Virus record (IMG/VR): IMGVR_UViG_3300022591_000542 | Coordinates: 1-32,048 of that record | Source: a virus | Strand: one strand, 5' to 3' | DNA length: 32,048 nt | Shown here: one piece after another, positions 9,137 to 15,340 of the stretch | How the letters are laid out: every line of letters starts with the position of its first letter | Numbering within the stretch: position 1 is the first letter of the stretch | Translations under genes and position numbers: made by a program | Notes under the pieces: generated by a model | What the model saw: the letters and a program-made list of their open reading frames with translations, nothing else | What the model was told of the DNA's origin: nothing | Databases searched by the model: none

Positions 9137-9381
9137 TGAGAATACAACAAATCTTTGAAGCGCCAATAGCGGCTACAGATGATCCTAACAGTCCTATGAT
9201 TTATGGACATGAAAAAGCCAACCCCATGGATCTAAAAGGACGCATTCAACAAGCCCGCAGGTGTAAGATATATGAGTCTAGACCGGAAGGATGTAGGACA
9301 TATCCTGAAGTAAGACACATACAACGTGATATCTGGCATTTTCCAGGATGCGGATATTATCTAGAAGAAGAAAAAAAATAA
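9136..9381 (+). CDS. Small Cys-containing protein, possible YkgJ-type fragment
   Basis: The start is taken at ATG 9136, overlapping the fibre stop as TAATG, rather than an in-frame TTG at 9109; this gives 81 residues. It begins MRIQQIFEAP, one of the recurring short N-terminal peptides of this phage (see findings). The core RRCKIYESRPEGCRTYPE resembles part of the CxIYExRPxxCRxFP signature of YkgJ-type metal-binding proteins, but the upstream cysteine cluster of that family is missing and only three Cys are present overall. The C-terminus is a run of Glu and Lys. The function is unknown; the YkgJ similarity may be a remnant or chance. Confidence 0.65.
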   Translation: MRIQQIFEAPIAATDDPNSPMIYGHEKANPMDLKGRIQQARRCKIYESRPEGCRTYPEVRHIQRDIWHFPGCGYYLEEEKK

Positions 9382-9387
9382 TAAATA
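9381..9387 (+). promoter_or_regulatory. Candidate T4-type late promoter for the nuclease gene
   Basis: ATAAATA (context TAATAAATATT) lies 26 bases before ATG 9414, close to the T4 late consensus TATAAATA and at the right distance for a short leader carrying the AAAAGG ribosome-binding site at about 9399-9404. Confidence 0.5.
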
Positions 9388-9413
9388 TTACTATACTTAA
9401 AAGGTAAAACAAC

Positions 9414-10130
9414 ATGAAAAAGATTCTATTAGCACTTGTTCTATTCGCAGTAGCAGGATTAGCACAAGCACAAATTAACCAACAATGCCCGCAATTCACA
9501 GTTAACGGCACACCGCAGTATCAAGCACATCCAGGCGATCAAGAGATTTGTCACATGAATTACGCTGTAATCCACCGTTGCGATGTTAAGGCTCCAGTGG
9601 CAGTATTTGAGCATTTAACAGTAGCCGCAATGACTGGCCCAGCAAAACGTAAAGACAACTTCCACCCAGACGCCGCAGTTACACCTAACTGCTCTGCTAC
9701 CCTAGCTGACTATGCGACAGTGGGTAAGACACATGACCGTGGACATATGGCGCCAGCAGGTAACAACACACAAAGTGATGCTATTATGTCAGAGAGTTTT
9801 AACTTATCTAATATGGTTCCGCAAGTTGCTAATAACAACCGCGGTATTTGGAAACAGTTAGAAACATTTGAACGTCAGTGGGCAACAGCTCCGGGCACAG
9901 ATTTCTACATTATTTCTGGTGGTATTTACGATCAAGGACATCCAGTAACTGGCAACGGTTTAGGTATCCCAACTCGTTTATACAAAGTTGTTATTGAAAA
10001 GAACAGCCGTAAAGTAGAAGCATGGTTAATGCCAAATGCTCCACTACCAGTAGCTGACTTACCTAAGTATCAAGTACCAATGGCCGCTGTAGAGCAAGCT
10101 ACTGGTATGCGTTTTAACTTAGGTCAATAA
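9414..10130 (+). CDS. Secreted DNA/RNA non-specific endonuclease (DRGH family)
   Basis: The gene encodes 238 residues. The first ~20 form a clear Sec signal peptide (MKK, a hydrophobic core, cleavage expected after AQA), so the mature enzyme would be periplasmic or extracellular. The catalytic motif DRGH is at residues 108-111 with His111 as general base, followed by NLSNMVPQ (130-137), the metal-binding Asn region VANNNRGIW (138-146) and Glu150, as in Serratia nuclease and NUC1. The mature length suits a single Endonuclease_NS domain. Cys25, Cys46, Cys56 and Cys93 could form disulfides outside the cytoplasm. The enzyme would cut DNA or RNA to short pieces; in a phage it could recycle nucleotides from lysate, thin viscous DNA, or destroy competing DNA. 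It follows a late promoter motif. Confidence 0.9.
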   Translation: MKKILLALVLFAVAGLAQAQINQQCPQFTVNGTPQYQAHPGDQEICHMNYAVIHRCDVKAPVAVFEHLTVAAMTGPAKRKDNFHPDAAVTPNCSATLADYATVGKTHDRGHMAPAGNNTQSDAIMSESFNLSNMVPQVANNNRGIWKQLETFERQWATAPGTDFYIISGGIYDQGHPVTGNGLGIPTRLYKVVIEKNSRKVEAWLMPNAPLPVADLPKYQVPMAAVEQATGMRFNLGQ

Positions 10131-10198
10131 TGGACTATCCAGTCTATCCAGAAGATGACGGCTATGACACTCCAAAAAATCCTTATAGCCCTGTATAA
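10130..10198 (+). CDS. Possible 22-residue peptide
   Basis: An ATG overlapping the nuclease stop (TAATG) opens a 22-codon frame, MDYPVYPEDDGYDTPKNPYS plus two residues. It is acidic, rich in Pro, Tyr and Asp, and has no relatives I know. The same overlap type links many real genes in this window, which is the main support. It fills most of the gap before the metallopeptidase gene. Confidence 0.35.
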   Translation: MDYPVYPEDDGYDTPKNPYSPV

Positions 10199-10239
10199 AT
10201 CCGTTGCCCAACTCGGGCTCGGACTTGCTGGACTATCTT

Positions 10240-10668
10240 ATGAAATTTAAAGAGTTACTAGCAGAACAAGTAGAATCATCTAGCAATCTAATACAGATGC
10301 TAGGTGATTTTTTACCAATGGCTATGAAGGAACTTGATCTTAAAGAGTTACCAAGATTTAAACTTATGCTACGTGTTCCCTCAGGACAACAACCAACCTT
10401 TGGTCGATATGAGGATAGCGAAAGAGTTATCTATTTGGCAATCGAAGATCGTCATCCGTTAGATGTTATCCGTACATTAGCTCATGAACTAGTACACTTC
10501 AAACAAGGAACTGAGCATGAATTAGAACCGACATCGGGACATACAGGTAGCCCGCAGGAAAATGAAGCTCACGAGTTAGCAGGAATTATTATGAGGCATT
10601 TTGATAAGAAATTTCCAAAATACTTTAATGCACCTGCTATCAATATACAAAAGAATACACTACCTTAG
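10240..10668 (+). CDS. HExxH zinc metallopeptidase-like protein
   Basis: ATG 10240 is preferred to an upstream in-frame TTG at 10204, because it gives the MKFKELLAEQ start shared with other proteins of this phage. The protein has 142 residues. The zinc-binding motif HELVH lies at residues 82-86, preceded by VIRTLAHELVHFKQG, and a downstream ENEAHE (107-112) offers a third ligand of the gluzincin kind. The layout (short domain, HExxH in the middle, Glu ~25 residues later) resembles the small metallopeptidase-like proteins of T4-like cyanophages and the SprT/IrrE group. The substrate is unknown. The N-terminal LLAE could be a prohead-protease cleavage site, which would suggest packaging in the head. 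Confidence 0.75.
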   Translation: MKFKELLAEQVESSSNLIQMLGDFLPMAMKELDLKELPRFKLMLRVPSGQQPTFGRYEDSERVIYLAIEDRHPLDVIRTLAHELVHFKQGTEHELEPTSGHTGSPQENEAHELAGIIMRHFDKKFPKYFNAPAINIQKNTLP

Positions 10669-10675
10669 GAACGTT

Positions 10676-10743
10676 ATGCGTTACTCAGTGTATGGCCGGG
10701 TGCTGGCCTAGCGTAATTGGAGTCGTGCCCGGAATGTTACGCT
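10676..10743 (+). ncRNA. Structured intergenic RNA candidate with a tiny reading frame
   Basis: Two interleaved perfect helices can form: CCGGG 10696-10700 with CCCGG 10728-10732, and AGCGTAA 10710-10716 with TTACGCT 10737-10743. This is the order of an H-type pseudoknot. An 11-codon frame (MRYSVYGRVLA, 10676-10711) with a well-spaced AGGA overlaps the 5' part. The stretch lies between the metallopeptidase stop and the terminator. It may be a regulatory or 3'-end-stabilising RNA; no known family is recognised. Confidence 0.3.
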
Positions 10744-10761
10744 CAAAACGACCACTCATTA

Positions 10762-10787
10762 AAAAAGGAACCCGAAGGTTCCTTTTT
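10762..10787. terminator. Bidirectional Rho-independent terminator
   Basis: The hairpin AAAAAGGAACC-CGAA-GGTTCCTTTTT has an 11-bp perfect stem with a CGAA tetraloop, then GTTTTT. The A-tract on the other side lets it work on the minus strand too. It separates the plus-strand late genes from the convergent minus-strand island. Confidence 0.9.
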
Positions 10788-10836
10788 GTTTTTATAGTAT
10801 AACTTACTGTAGGGGCTATGCCCAATGTATTGTATA

Positions 10837-11103
10837 TTATTTCTTTGCGCCTGTATTTACGAAAGCATACATTTTTTCCGCTGTCTCAAGAACTTTATCA
10901 AGTCCTGGAAACTCTGGCATAGCAACTTTGCTAACAATTTGACCAGTTTTCTCGTCACGCTCGGCTGTCATTTCCCAACCTGCGAACTTAACTTGGAAAT
11001 CTTGTTGAACAATTTCTTTAGCCATAGCTAAGATATCTGTACGGATTTCGTAACCGTTTTTATTAAATTTAACTTCTGGTAATTTTGGTGTATTGTCTGA
11101 CAT
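10837..11103 (-). CDS. Conserved small phage protein, unknown function
   Basis: This 88-residue protein starts two bases after the stop of its upstream partner (70-residue gene), so the two form one operon. The sequence VKFNKNGYEIRTDILAMAKE followed by a FAGWEMTAERDEKTGQIV segment and FPGLDKVLETAEKMYAFV recalls small proteins I associate with T4-like marine phages, but I know no function. It is soluble and mixed alpha/beta, with no Cys and no membrane segment. It ends close to the terminator at 10762-10787, which would stop this transcript. Identity with any named family is not claimed. Confidence 0.75.
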   Translation of the reverse strand: MSDNTPKLPEVKFNKNGYEIRTDILAMAKEIVQQDFQVKFAGWEMTAERDEKTGQIVSKVAMPEFPGLDKVLETAEKMYAFVNTGAKK

Positions 11104-11105
11104 GA

Positions 11106-11318
11106 TTAAGCCGCCTTCTTGTAAACTGCATCGCTTGCGTTTTTAACGAAAGCTTCTGCGATTGAAAGGGTAGTTTGAACTTGACCTTTAGCAAACGCTG
11201 TTTGAGCGTCAACTAATTTAATAAGTTCTGCTTGGAATTTCTTGTCAGTAACGAAGGTATTGACGAAAATCTTTTTAGCGCCTTGTACGCTATCGATGAT
11301 AAAATCAAATGTAAACAT
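11106..11318 (-). CDS. Small helical, phasin-like protein
   Basis: The protein has 70 residues, is almost wholly helical by composition, and its segment LIKLVDAQTAFAKGQVQTTLS with following AEAFVKNASDAVYKKA resembles the amphipathic helices of phasins that coat polyhydroxyalkanoate granules. The similarity is only by pattern, and a short coiled-coil protein of other function is equally possible. The ribosome-binding site AGGAGAA is well placed 6-8 bases before the start. It is the first gene of a two-gene minus-strand operon. Confidence 0.7.
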   Translation of the reverse strand: MFTFDFIIDSVQGAKKIFVNTFVTDKKFQAELIKLVDAQTAFAKGQVQTTLSIAEAFVKNASDAVYKKAA

Positions 11319-11353
11319 TTTTAAATTCTCCTGTGTGTTAATGTTTGTGTGTT

Positions 11354-11370
11354 GACAACATTATGTTGTC
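11354..11370. promoter_or_regulatory. 8-bp palindrome in the leader of the minus-strand operon
   Basis: GACAACAT-T-ATGTTGTC is a perfect inverted repeat with a one-base centre. It lies between the candidate promoter at 11376-11386 and the ribosome-binding site of the 70-residue gene, where a repressor dimer could bind. As RNA it could also form a 7-bp hairpin with a three-base loop. Confidence 0.45.
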
Positions 11371-11375
11371 TACTT

Positions 11376-11386
11376 TATTTATTATA
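11376..11386 (-). promoter_or_regulatory. Candidate promoter for the 70/88-residue gene pair
   Basis: Read on the minus strand this is TATAATAAATA. It contains both a perfect TATAAT (11381-11386) and an AATAAATA (11376-11383) close to the T4 late consensus. No good -35 is visible upstream, which favours the late-promoter reading. Confidence 0.4.
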
Positions 11387-11392
11387 CAGATA

Positions 11393-11947
11393 TCACTTTA
11401 ACAAAGCAAATGGTTTGGTGAAACGTTTGCTCCAGTAATCCATGACTGCTAAATTACTATCTGTTGCTTCATTAATAAATGTACTCGGAGTTGGCATGGC
11501 AAGTTCTATGTCTGCTAGCGTTTCCCCGTGGTCATTCTCCATTGTAATACCGTACTTAGAGCATAAATGCTTGATCTTACTATTTGTGCTTAAACATACC
11601 ATACATCCTTTAAGGATGTTGTGTGTACGGCAGTATTGGATACAACGATGCATTAGTTTGTTGCCCATGCCTTGTCCTTGATATTCTTTAAGTACACTAA
11701 ACGCTAATTCCATCTCGCCTTCTAAGGCAATATGTCCAATAGCTACAAACTCTAAATTACTATCTTCGATAGCAAAGAGAACGTGTTTATCAGGACGGGC
11801 TTCAAAACCATCGCAAAGTTTGTCAATAACGTCGTTGCTGAGTGGGTTAGCAAACCTAAGTATCTTACTATCGGCATCCAGGGCCTTAAGATGTGTGCGG
11901 TATTTGCCATATTCATGTGGCAGTACACGGCGAACTGTTGTAAGCAT
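11393..11947 (-). CDS. GNAT-family N-acetyltransferase
   Basis: The gene encodes 184 residues. The acetyl-CoA-binding motif A is clear: ELAFSVLKEYQGQGMGNKLM, with the Q/RxxGxG/A loop at residues 90-95. It is preceded by the central strand FVAIGHIAL and followed by the helix HRCIQYCRTHN and a CLSTNSKIKHLCSKYGI segment with the usual N and Y positions of motif B. The N-terminus (LKALDADSKILRFANPLSND) is like a group of bacterial GNAT proteins, so the gene was probably taken from a host. The acetylated substrate cannot be read from sequence: a protein, an antibiotic or a small amine are all possible. It is the third gene of a minus-strand operon, three bases after the 30-residue peptide gene, with no good ribosome-binding site of its own, so it is probably translated by coupling. 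Confidence 0.88.
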   Translation of the reverse strand: MLTTVRRVLPHEYGKYRTHLKALDADSKILRFANPLSNDVIDKLCDGFEARPDKHVLFAIEDSNLEFVAIGHIALEGEMELAFSVLKEYQGQGMGNKLMHRCIQYCRTHNILKGCMVCLSTNSKIKHLCSKYGITMENDHGETLADIELAMPTPSTFINEATDSNLAVMDYWSKRFTKPFALLK

Positions 11948-11950
11948 TGT

Positions 11951-12043
11951 TTAATACCAGTGGTGCCCGTTAGCAATAGCTTGAGCTCTGATTTCTTGAA
12001 CCTGCTTAAATGCTTCCCAAAAGTCTTTAAAAAATTGTTTCAT
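11951..12043 (-). CDS. 30-residue peptide gene
   Basis: A short frame between two accepted genes encodes MKQFFKDFWEAFKQVQEIRA plus ten more residues ending GHHWY. It has an AGAGG ribosome-binding site inside the end of the upstream gene; its start is one base after the upstream stop and its stop is three bases before the GNAT start. This tight fit is strong evidence that it is translated. The sequence is one amphipathic aromatic helix (FFKDFWEAF) with a His-His-Trp-Tyr tail. It may bind a membrane or a host protein; the function is unknown. Confidence 0.65.
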   Translation of the reverse strand: MKQFFKDFWEAFKQVQEIRAQAIANGHHWY

Positions 12044-12044
12044 T

Positions 12045-12230
12045 TTAAAAACCTCTTAACCACATGAAGTCGTTTTTCTTTGTTTCAAATTCGCGAGTTA
12101 ACCGATCAACATCGCCTGCGTCTTTTGGGTCGTTTGTTACAATATAGTGTTCTAGTGCTGAACCGTAAGTTTGTGGCTTACTGAATGAATTTTCCAGGCT
12201 TTTGGCCCAAGTTTTGATTGAATCTAACAT
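12045..12230 (-). CDS. Small conserved-type protein, unknown
   Basis: The 61-residue protein MLDSIKTWAKSLENSFSKPQ... ends in VDRLTREFETKKNDFMWLRG. The layout (helical start, YIVTNDPKDAGDVDRLTREFE in the middle) is like short bacterial proteins that carry a D(V/L)xxLxRxxE motif, such as the DUF3563-type group, but I make no firm assignment. AGAGGAAATATAA gives a good ribosome-binding site. It is the first gene of a three-gene minus-strand operon with the promoter at 12291-12319. Confidence 0.7.
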   Translation of the reverse strand: MLDSIKTWAKSLENSFSKPQTYGSALEHYIVTNDPKDAGDVDRLTREFETKKNDFMWLRGF

Positions 12231-12254
12231 TTATATTTCCTCTGTGTAAAATGT

Positions 12255-12280
12255 GTGTAGAACTCATGGTTTCTACTGAG
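12255..12280 (-). promoter_or_regulatory. Leader hairpin of the minus-strand operon
   Basis: GTAGAA (12257-12262) and TTCTAC (12271-12276) form a 6-bp helix with an 8-base loop in the untranslated leader upstream of the 61-residue gene. It could stabilise the mRNA or be a binding site; the effect is unknown. Confidence 0.3.
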
Positions 12281-12290
12281 TATTTAGTGT

Positions 12291-12319
12291 AGTATATATT
12301 ACAGCTAGATTAAAATCAA
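12291..12319 (-). promoter_or_regulatory. Sigma70-like promoter for the three-gene minus-strand operon
   Basis: On the minus strand TTGATT (12314-12319) is followed after exactly 17 bases by TATACT (12291-12296). The match to TTGACA/TATAAT is 4/6 and 5/6. This suggests early expression by the host polymerase, unlike the surrounding plus-strand genes that have T4-type late motifs. A minus-strand CTAAATA at 12281-12287 is also present. Confidence 0.55.
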
Positions 12320-12365
12320 CGTTGTATTTTGCCAAACATTAATATATAATAGACTACAGTTGCCG

Positions 12366-12372
12366 CTAAATA
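12366..12372 (+). promoter_or_regulatory. Candidate T4-type late promoter
   Basis: CTAAATA (context CGCTAAATATC) lies 24 bases before the GTG start at 12396 and upstream of its AAGGA site. It is the first plus-strand promoter-like element after the minus-strand island and probably starts the next late operon. Confidence 0.5.
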
Positions 12373-12395
12373 TCATAATAACAAAAGGAAATGAC

Positions 12396-12695
12396 GTGAA
12401 ACGCCATACCCGTAGCTTACTAGAAGAACTAAATGATATCGCAGTCCGCAAAGATGCTGACAACGTAATTGAAAGTCGTGCTCAACATATCATTGACAGC
12501 GCAATTAACTTATTACATTTAATTCGCGAAAACTTCAATCCGGAACAAGCCTACGAACTAGAACGTAGATTTCTTAATTCAATTAAAGGTGCAGATCCTG
12601 CCAAATTTACACGTGGTATCCGTAAACTACGTGATAGTAAAGAAACAGCAAGTACACTAAAAATTATCGAAGGTAATCTTAAGGACGAGGATTAA
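12396..12695 (+). CDS. Conserved-type phage protein, GTG start, unknown function
   Basis: GTG 12396 is chosen because AAGGA sits six bases upstream and a late promoter motif lies before that; the longer frame from TTG 12360 would run through the promoter. The 99-residue product is strongly helical and charged: it begins (M)KRHTRSLLEELNDIAVRKD and contains SAINLLHLIRENF and KGADPAKFTRGIRKLRDSK. I associate this pattern with small proteins of T4-like cyanophages but know no function. The LLEE near the start matches the T4 prohead-protease rule. Its stop overlaps the start of the 681-residue gene (TAATG), so the two are probably co-translated. Confidence 0.8.
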   Translation: MKRHTRSLLEELNDIAVRKDADNVIESRAQHIIDSAINLLHLIRENFNPEQAYELERRFLNSIKGADPAKFTRGIRKLRDSKETASTLKIIEGNLKDED

Positions 12696-14740
12696 TGCGA
12701 GCCATTGATTTATTCCTTAGTGAAGGTGGCAACGTTGATATAGGTGGCCAACAAGCACAGCGTATCGACCTTACACAAATTTCCAGAGAAAAGATTCTCC
12801 CAACTATTGATGCTACATTACAAGCAATCAATAACGCATACTTCAAACAATTTAAACAGCCCTTATGGAGTCCTGAGCTAATTAAAAGTCGTGAATTCTT
12901 AAGTGGTTCAAGTTATCATTTTTTTAATCAAGCTATTCCGCATACTGAGTTTGTTAAAGTTAAACCTATGGTGGGGGATATCGATACGCAAGTTGATATT
13001 ACTCAAAAAGATAATGTAGCAAAGTTCTTACAATCAATCCAGGGCAAACAAGTTGGTCCTGCTACACTTATTGGGTTTAAACCCAGCGGTGAACAATATA
13101 TTTCACTTTGGGATTTTCCTAATCCTCCTATTAAAATTCAAATAGACTTTGAACTTGTACAGTATGCCAAAGGCACTCCAACTGAATGGAGCAGATTTGC
13201 GCACTCTAGTTCTTGGGAAGATCTACAAGCAGGTGTTAAGGGCGTATTCCACAAATACCTAATGCGAGCATTTACTACTAATACTCTCCGTGAGCGTATT
13301 ATTCAAATGAAGAGCGGCAAGTTGAAAAAAGTGCTTAGTACTGATGTCGGCTTTGCGGCATCAGGTGGTGGGGGCGGCGGTGGCATGCGTGAAAAGTACA
13401 AGCCAGTCATCGATCCAGAAACGGGTGAACAGCGTCAAGTTGACGGGCTACCAGTGTTTACTGAGTTAGCAACTAGCGATAGTGATTATGTAAATAATAT
13501 CTCGGGTATGTTTGAAATGATTTTTAACAAGGCTCCAGATGAACAAGAAAAGAAATTACTTGGATCATTTACTGGTGGCATACAGTTAGCAAACAAATAT
13601 CTAGATGATGCCGCTAAACAAAAACTACTAAAAGGGTTTATACAAACTCTGTATGGTCCAGCGGCGCAAGCATTGTATAAAGGTGACCCAGAGTCAGACC
13701 GTGCTGAAAAAGAAGTTGCGCTTAACACATTAGTAAAAGGGCTGGGCGTTAATTATAACAAGGCTGACGTAGATAATCTACGAAATGGATTCTATACCAA
13801 ATACAAAGTAAAAGCATCAGTTACTGAAGACGTAAAAGCTAGTCCACGTCAGGGTGTACAGCATTTACAAAAAATGAAAGATGTTGAGTTTATCGACTTT
13901 ATTCGCAATGTCAAAGATGAATTAGGTGGCAAACTTAGTAATGTTAAGATGACATTAAAGATCGACGGCCTAGGAGCTCGCTTTGGTAAAGATGCTAACG
14001 GCAGAGTATTCTTCGAAAGCTCACGCAGTGGTCCTATCTTTACAGGTGGTATGTTTGCCGCACACGCTAAGAGTCGCGGCTTTGAAGGTGAGAACTTAGA
14101 ACGTGCGCATCACTATGATGAAATTTTTAATCTAGTAACAACCAGCCAGTTCGCTAAGAAGGTACCTAACAACACTAAAGTTGCTTGCGAGATTTTATAT
14201 AATCCAATGGCTGAAGAAACTGAAAAGGGTCTTAAGTTTGTTACCGTAAGTTACGACAAAGCAGTACTAGGTGCTAAGATGAGTATTGTACCATTGTATT
14301 GCGAAATAGCATCAACTAGCGAACCTCACCCAGACAGTGATAAAATTAAACAGATGCTAGTAAGCACTAAAGAAGAAAACGGTATCCGCTTTATTGATAA
14401 CAGATTAGGCTATCATAAAGAAATTGATGCTACTGCTATTATTGATCCACTGTTAACACTTGTGGACGATAAGTTCATTTCTACAATAACCAGCAGAACA
14501 AGAGCAGATGCTGGCGCTAAGTCAGAACTAAAAGCTCTAGTACAAACAGTTAAAGATCAGCTAGGAGCATTTATCATCCAACATCCTGATATTGCTGGTA
14601 AAGGCAGATTAGGTAAGGAAATAGAAGGTCTTATCCTATACAGAGACGGGCAAGCACCAGTAAAAGTTACTACTCCTGACTTTAAGCAAGCAATTGCCGC
14701 TAAGAAGCAACCAAATACCGCTCAAAATCCCCCTGTTTGA
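12695..14740 (+). CDS. Fusion of a Pol-beta-fold nucleotidyltransferase and a ligase-type adenylation domain
   Basis: The gene encodes 681 residues. The N-terminal part carries a Pol-beta-type nucleotidyltransferase site: GSS at 71-73, GDIDTQVDI with Asp95 and Asp97, and a third acidic residue Asp151 in IKIQIDFEL. A Gly-rich linker (GGGGGGG near 224-230) and a helical middle follow. The C-terminal ~270 residues carry covalent nucleotidyltransferase motifs in order: motif I LKIDGLGARF (Lys422 as the adenylated residue, Arg429), a SSRSG segment (442-446), motif III VACEILYNP (Glu499), motif IV EIEGLILYRDG (642-652) and motif V PVKVTTPDFK (Lys657, Lys664). This is the pattern of ATP-dependent DNA or RNA ligases. 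A nucleic-acid end-repair enzyme is inferred, adding nucleotides and then sealing. It starts MRAIDLFLSE/GG, a possible head-targeting peptide. I do not know a characterised protein with this architecture. Confidence 0.8.
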   Translation: MRAIDLFLSEGGNVDIGGQQAQRIDLTQISREKILPTIDATLQAINNAYFKQFKQPLWSPELIKSREFLSGSSYHFFNQAIPHTEFVKVKPMVGDIDTQVDITQKDNVAKFLQSIQGKQVGPATLIGFKPSGEQYISLWDFPNPPIKIQIDFELVQYAKGTPTEWSRFAHSSSWEDLQAGVKGVFHKYLMRAFTTNTLRERIIQMKSGKLKKVLSTDVGFAASGGGGGGGMREKYKPVIDPETGEQRQVDGLPVFTELATSDSDYVNNISGMFEMIFNKAPDEQEKKLLGSFTGGIQLANKYLDDAAKQKLLKGFIQTLYGPAAQALYKGDPESDRAEKEVALNTLVKGLGVNYNKADVDNLRNGFYTKYKVKASVTEDVKASPRQGVQHLQKMKDVEFIDFIRNVKDELGGKLSNVKMTLKIDGLGARFGKDANGRVFFESSRSGPIFTGGMFAAHAKSRGFEGENLERAHHYDEIFNLVTTSQFAKKVPNNTKVACEILYNPMAEETEKGLKFVTVSYDKAVLGAKMSIVPLYCEIASTSEPHPDSDKIKQMLVSTKEENGIRFIDNRLGYHKEIDATAIIDPLLTLVDDKFISTITSRTRADAGAKSELKALVQTVKDQLGAFIIQHPDIAGKGRLGKEIEGLILYRDGQAPVKVTTPDFKQAIAAKKQPNTAQNPPV

Positions 14741-14759
14741 CACGGTTTTTCCTAAATCG

Positions 14760-14767
14760 ACTAAATA
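14760..14767 (+). promoter_or_regulatory. Candidate T4-type late promoter
   Basis: ACTAAATA lies about 57 bases before ATG 14824, in an 83-base non-coding gap. The transcript would begin just before the hairpin at 14776-14797. Confidence 0.5.
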
Positions 14768-14775
14768 ATTTTACC

Positions 14776-14797
14776 AATGTCCCAGAGTAGGGACGTT
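14776..14797 (+). promoter_or_regulatory. 5' leader hairpin
   Basis: AATGTCCC-AGAGTA-GGGACGTT forms an 8-bp helix with one G-U pair at the expected 5' end of the transcript from the late promoter. Such hairpins often protect abundant phage mRNAs. The gene behind it has a strong AAAGGAGAA site and a terminator right after it. Confidence 0.45.
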
Positions 14798-14823
14798 AGA
14801 CATATCGAGAAAAGGAGAATATT

Positions 14824-15279
14824 ATGTCAGCAGGAATCACACGTGTACACGGTACAGCACAAACAGGTGCATCATTAAACGTAACAGGTACTAAATCAAG
14901 TTTTTTCAGTGGTTATCAACCGCTATTTGTAACAATCCAAACTTTAACATCAAAGTATGATTTTACAACAGGTTACAACCCAGCAGATGGTACATCAGCA
15001 GTTGACAGCGAGTTCGATCAATTAGTTCGTGCCGCAGAAACAGTTGGTTCAGTAATTATGTACGGTATCCCAGCAAACGCAAATTCAAGCTCTACAGTTG
15101 TTATTGCTTATGACGCTGGTTCAGTAAACCAAGGCGATGGCGCTGGTGGTCAAGGTGGTGCTACTACTGGTTTTGGCGCTCTAAAGGCAGCTTTAGCAAG
15201 CGTTACTGGTGGTGCCGCAGTTGCTAGCGACTTCGCAGTTGCTACATACACAGGCTTTACAGGTGCTTCATTAAGCTAA
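14824..15279 (+). CDS. Probable abundant structural protein, unknown family
   Basis: A 151-residue protein of low charge, rich in Gly, Ala, Ser and Thr. It begins MSAGITRVHGTAQTGASLNV and contains LFVTIQTLTSKYDFTTGY and a Gly-rich turn GDGAGGQGGATTGFGALKA. It stands alone between its own late promoter with leader hairpin and its own terminator, and has a strong ribosome-binding site (AAAGGAGAATATT). This isolated high-output layout is typical of an abundant virion protein such as a head decoration or tail component. I do not recognise the family. Confidence 0.75.
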   Translation: MSAGITRVHGTAQTGASLNVTGTKSSFFSGYQPLFVTIQTLTSKYDFTTGYNPADGTSAVDSEFDQLVRAAETVGSVIMYGIPANANSSSTVVIAYDAGSVNQGDGAGGQGGATTGFGALKAALASVTGGAAVASDFAVATYTGFTGASLS

Positions 15280-15301
15280 TTTTTTAGTTTAATTAAAATC
15301 C

Positions 15302-15338
15302 AAAGGGTGTCCTTTTTATTAAGGCGCCCTTTTTCTTT
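15302..15338 (+). terminator. Rho-independent terminator
   Basis: AAGGGTGTCCTT pairs with AAGGCGCCCTT (one bulge, one G-U pair) around a TTTATT loop, followed by TTTTTCTTT. It lies 22 bases after the stop of the 151-residue gene. Confidence 0.8.
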
Positions 15339-15340
15339 GG

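Noticed and set aside
10204-10239. Upstream TTG start for the metallopeptidase gene
   Set aside because: ATG 10240 gives the MKFKELLAE start shared with other proteins; the extra 12 residues have no support.
11352-11380. Plus-strand TTGACA at 11352 as a promoter
   Set aside because: No -10 hexamer lies at 16-18 bases, and there is no plus-strand gene downstream.
11442-12067. Plus-strand frames opposite to the GNAT gene
   Set aside because: The minus-strand GNAT protein has a clear family motif, and the plus-strand translations look like no protein.
12360-12395. Upstream TTG start for the 99-residue gene
   Set aside because: It would place the start before the late promoter motif; GTG 12396 has an AAGGA at the right distance.
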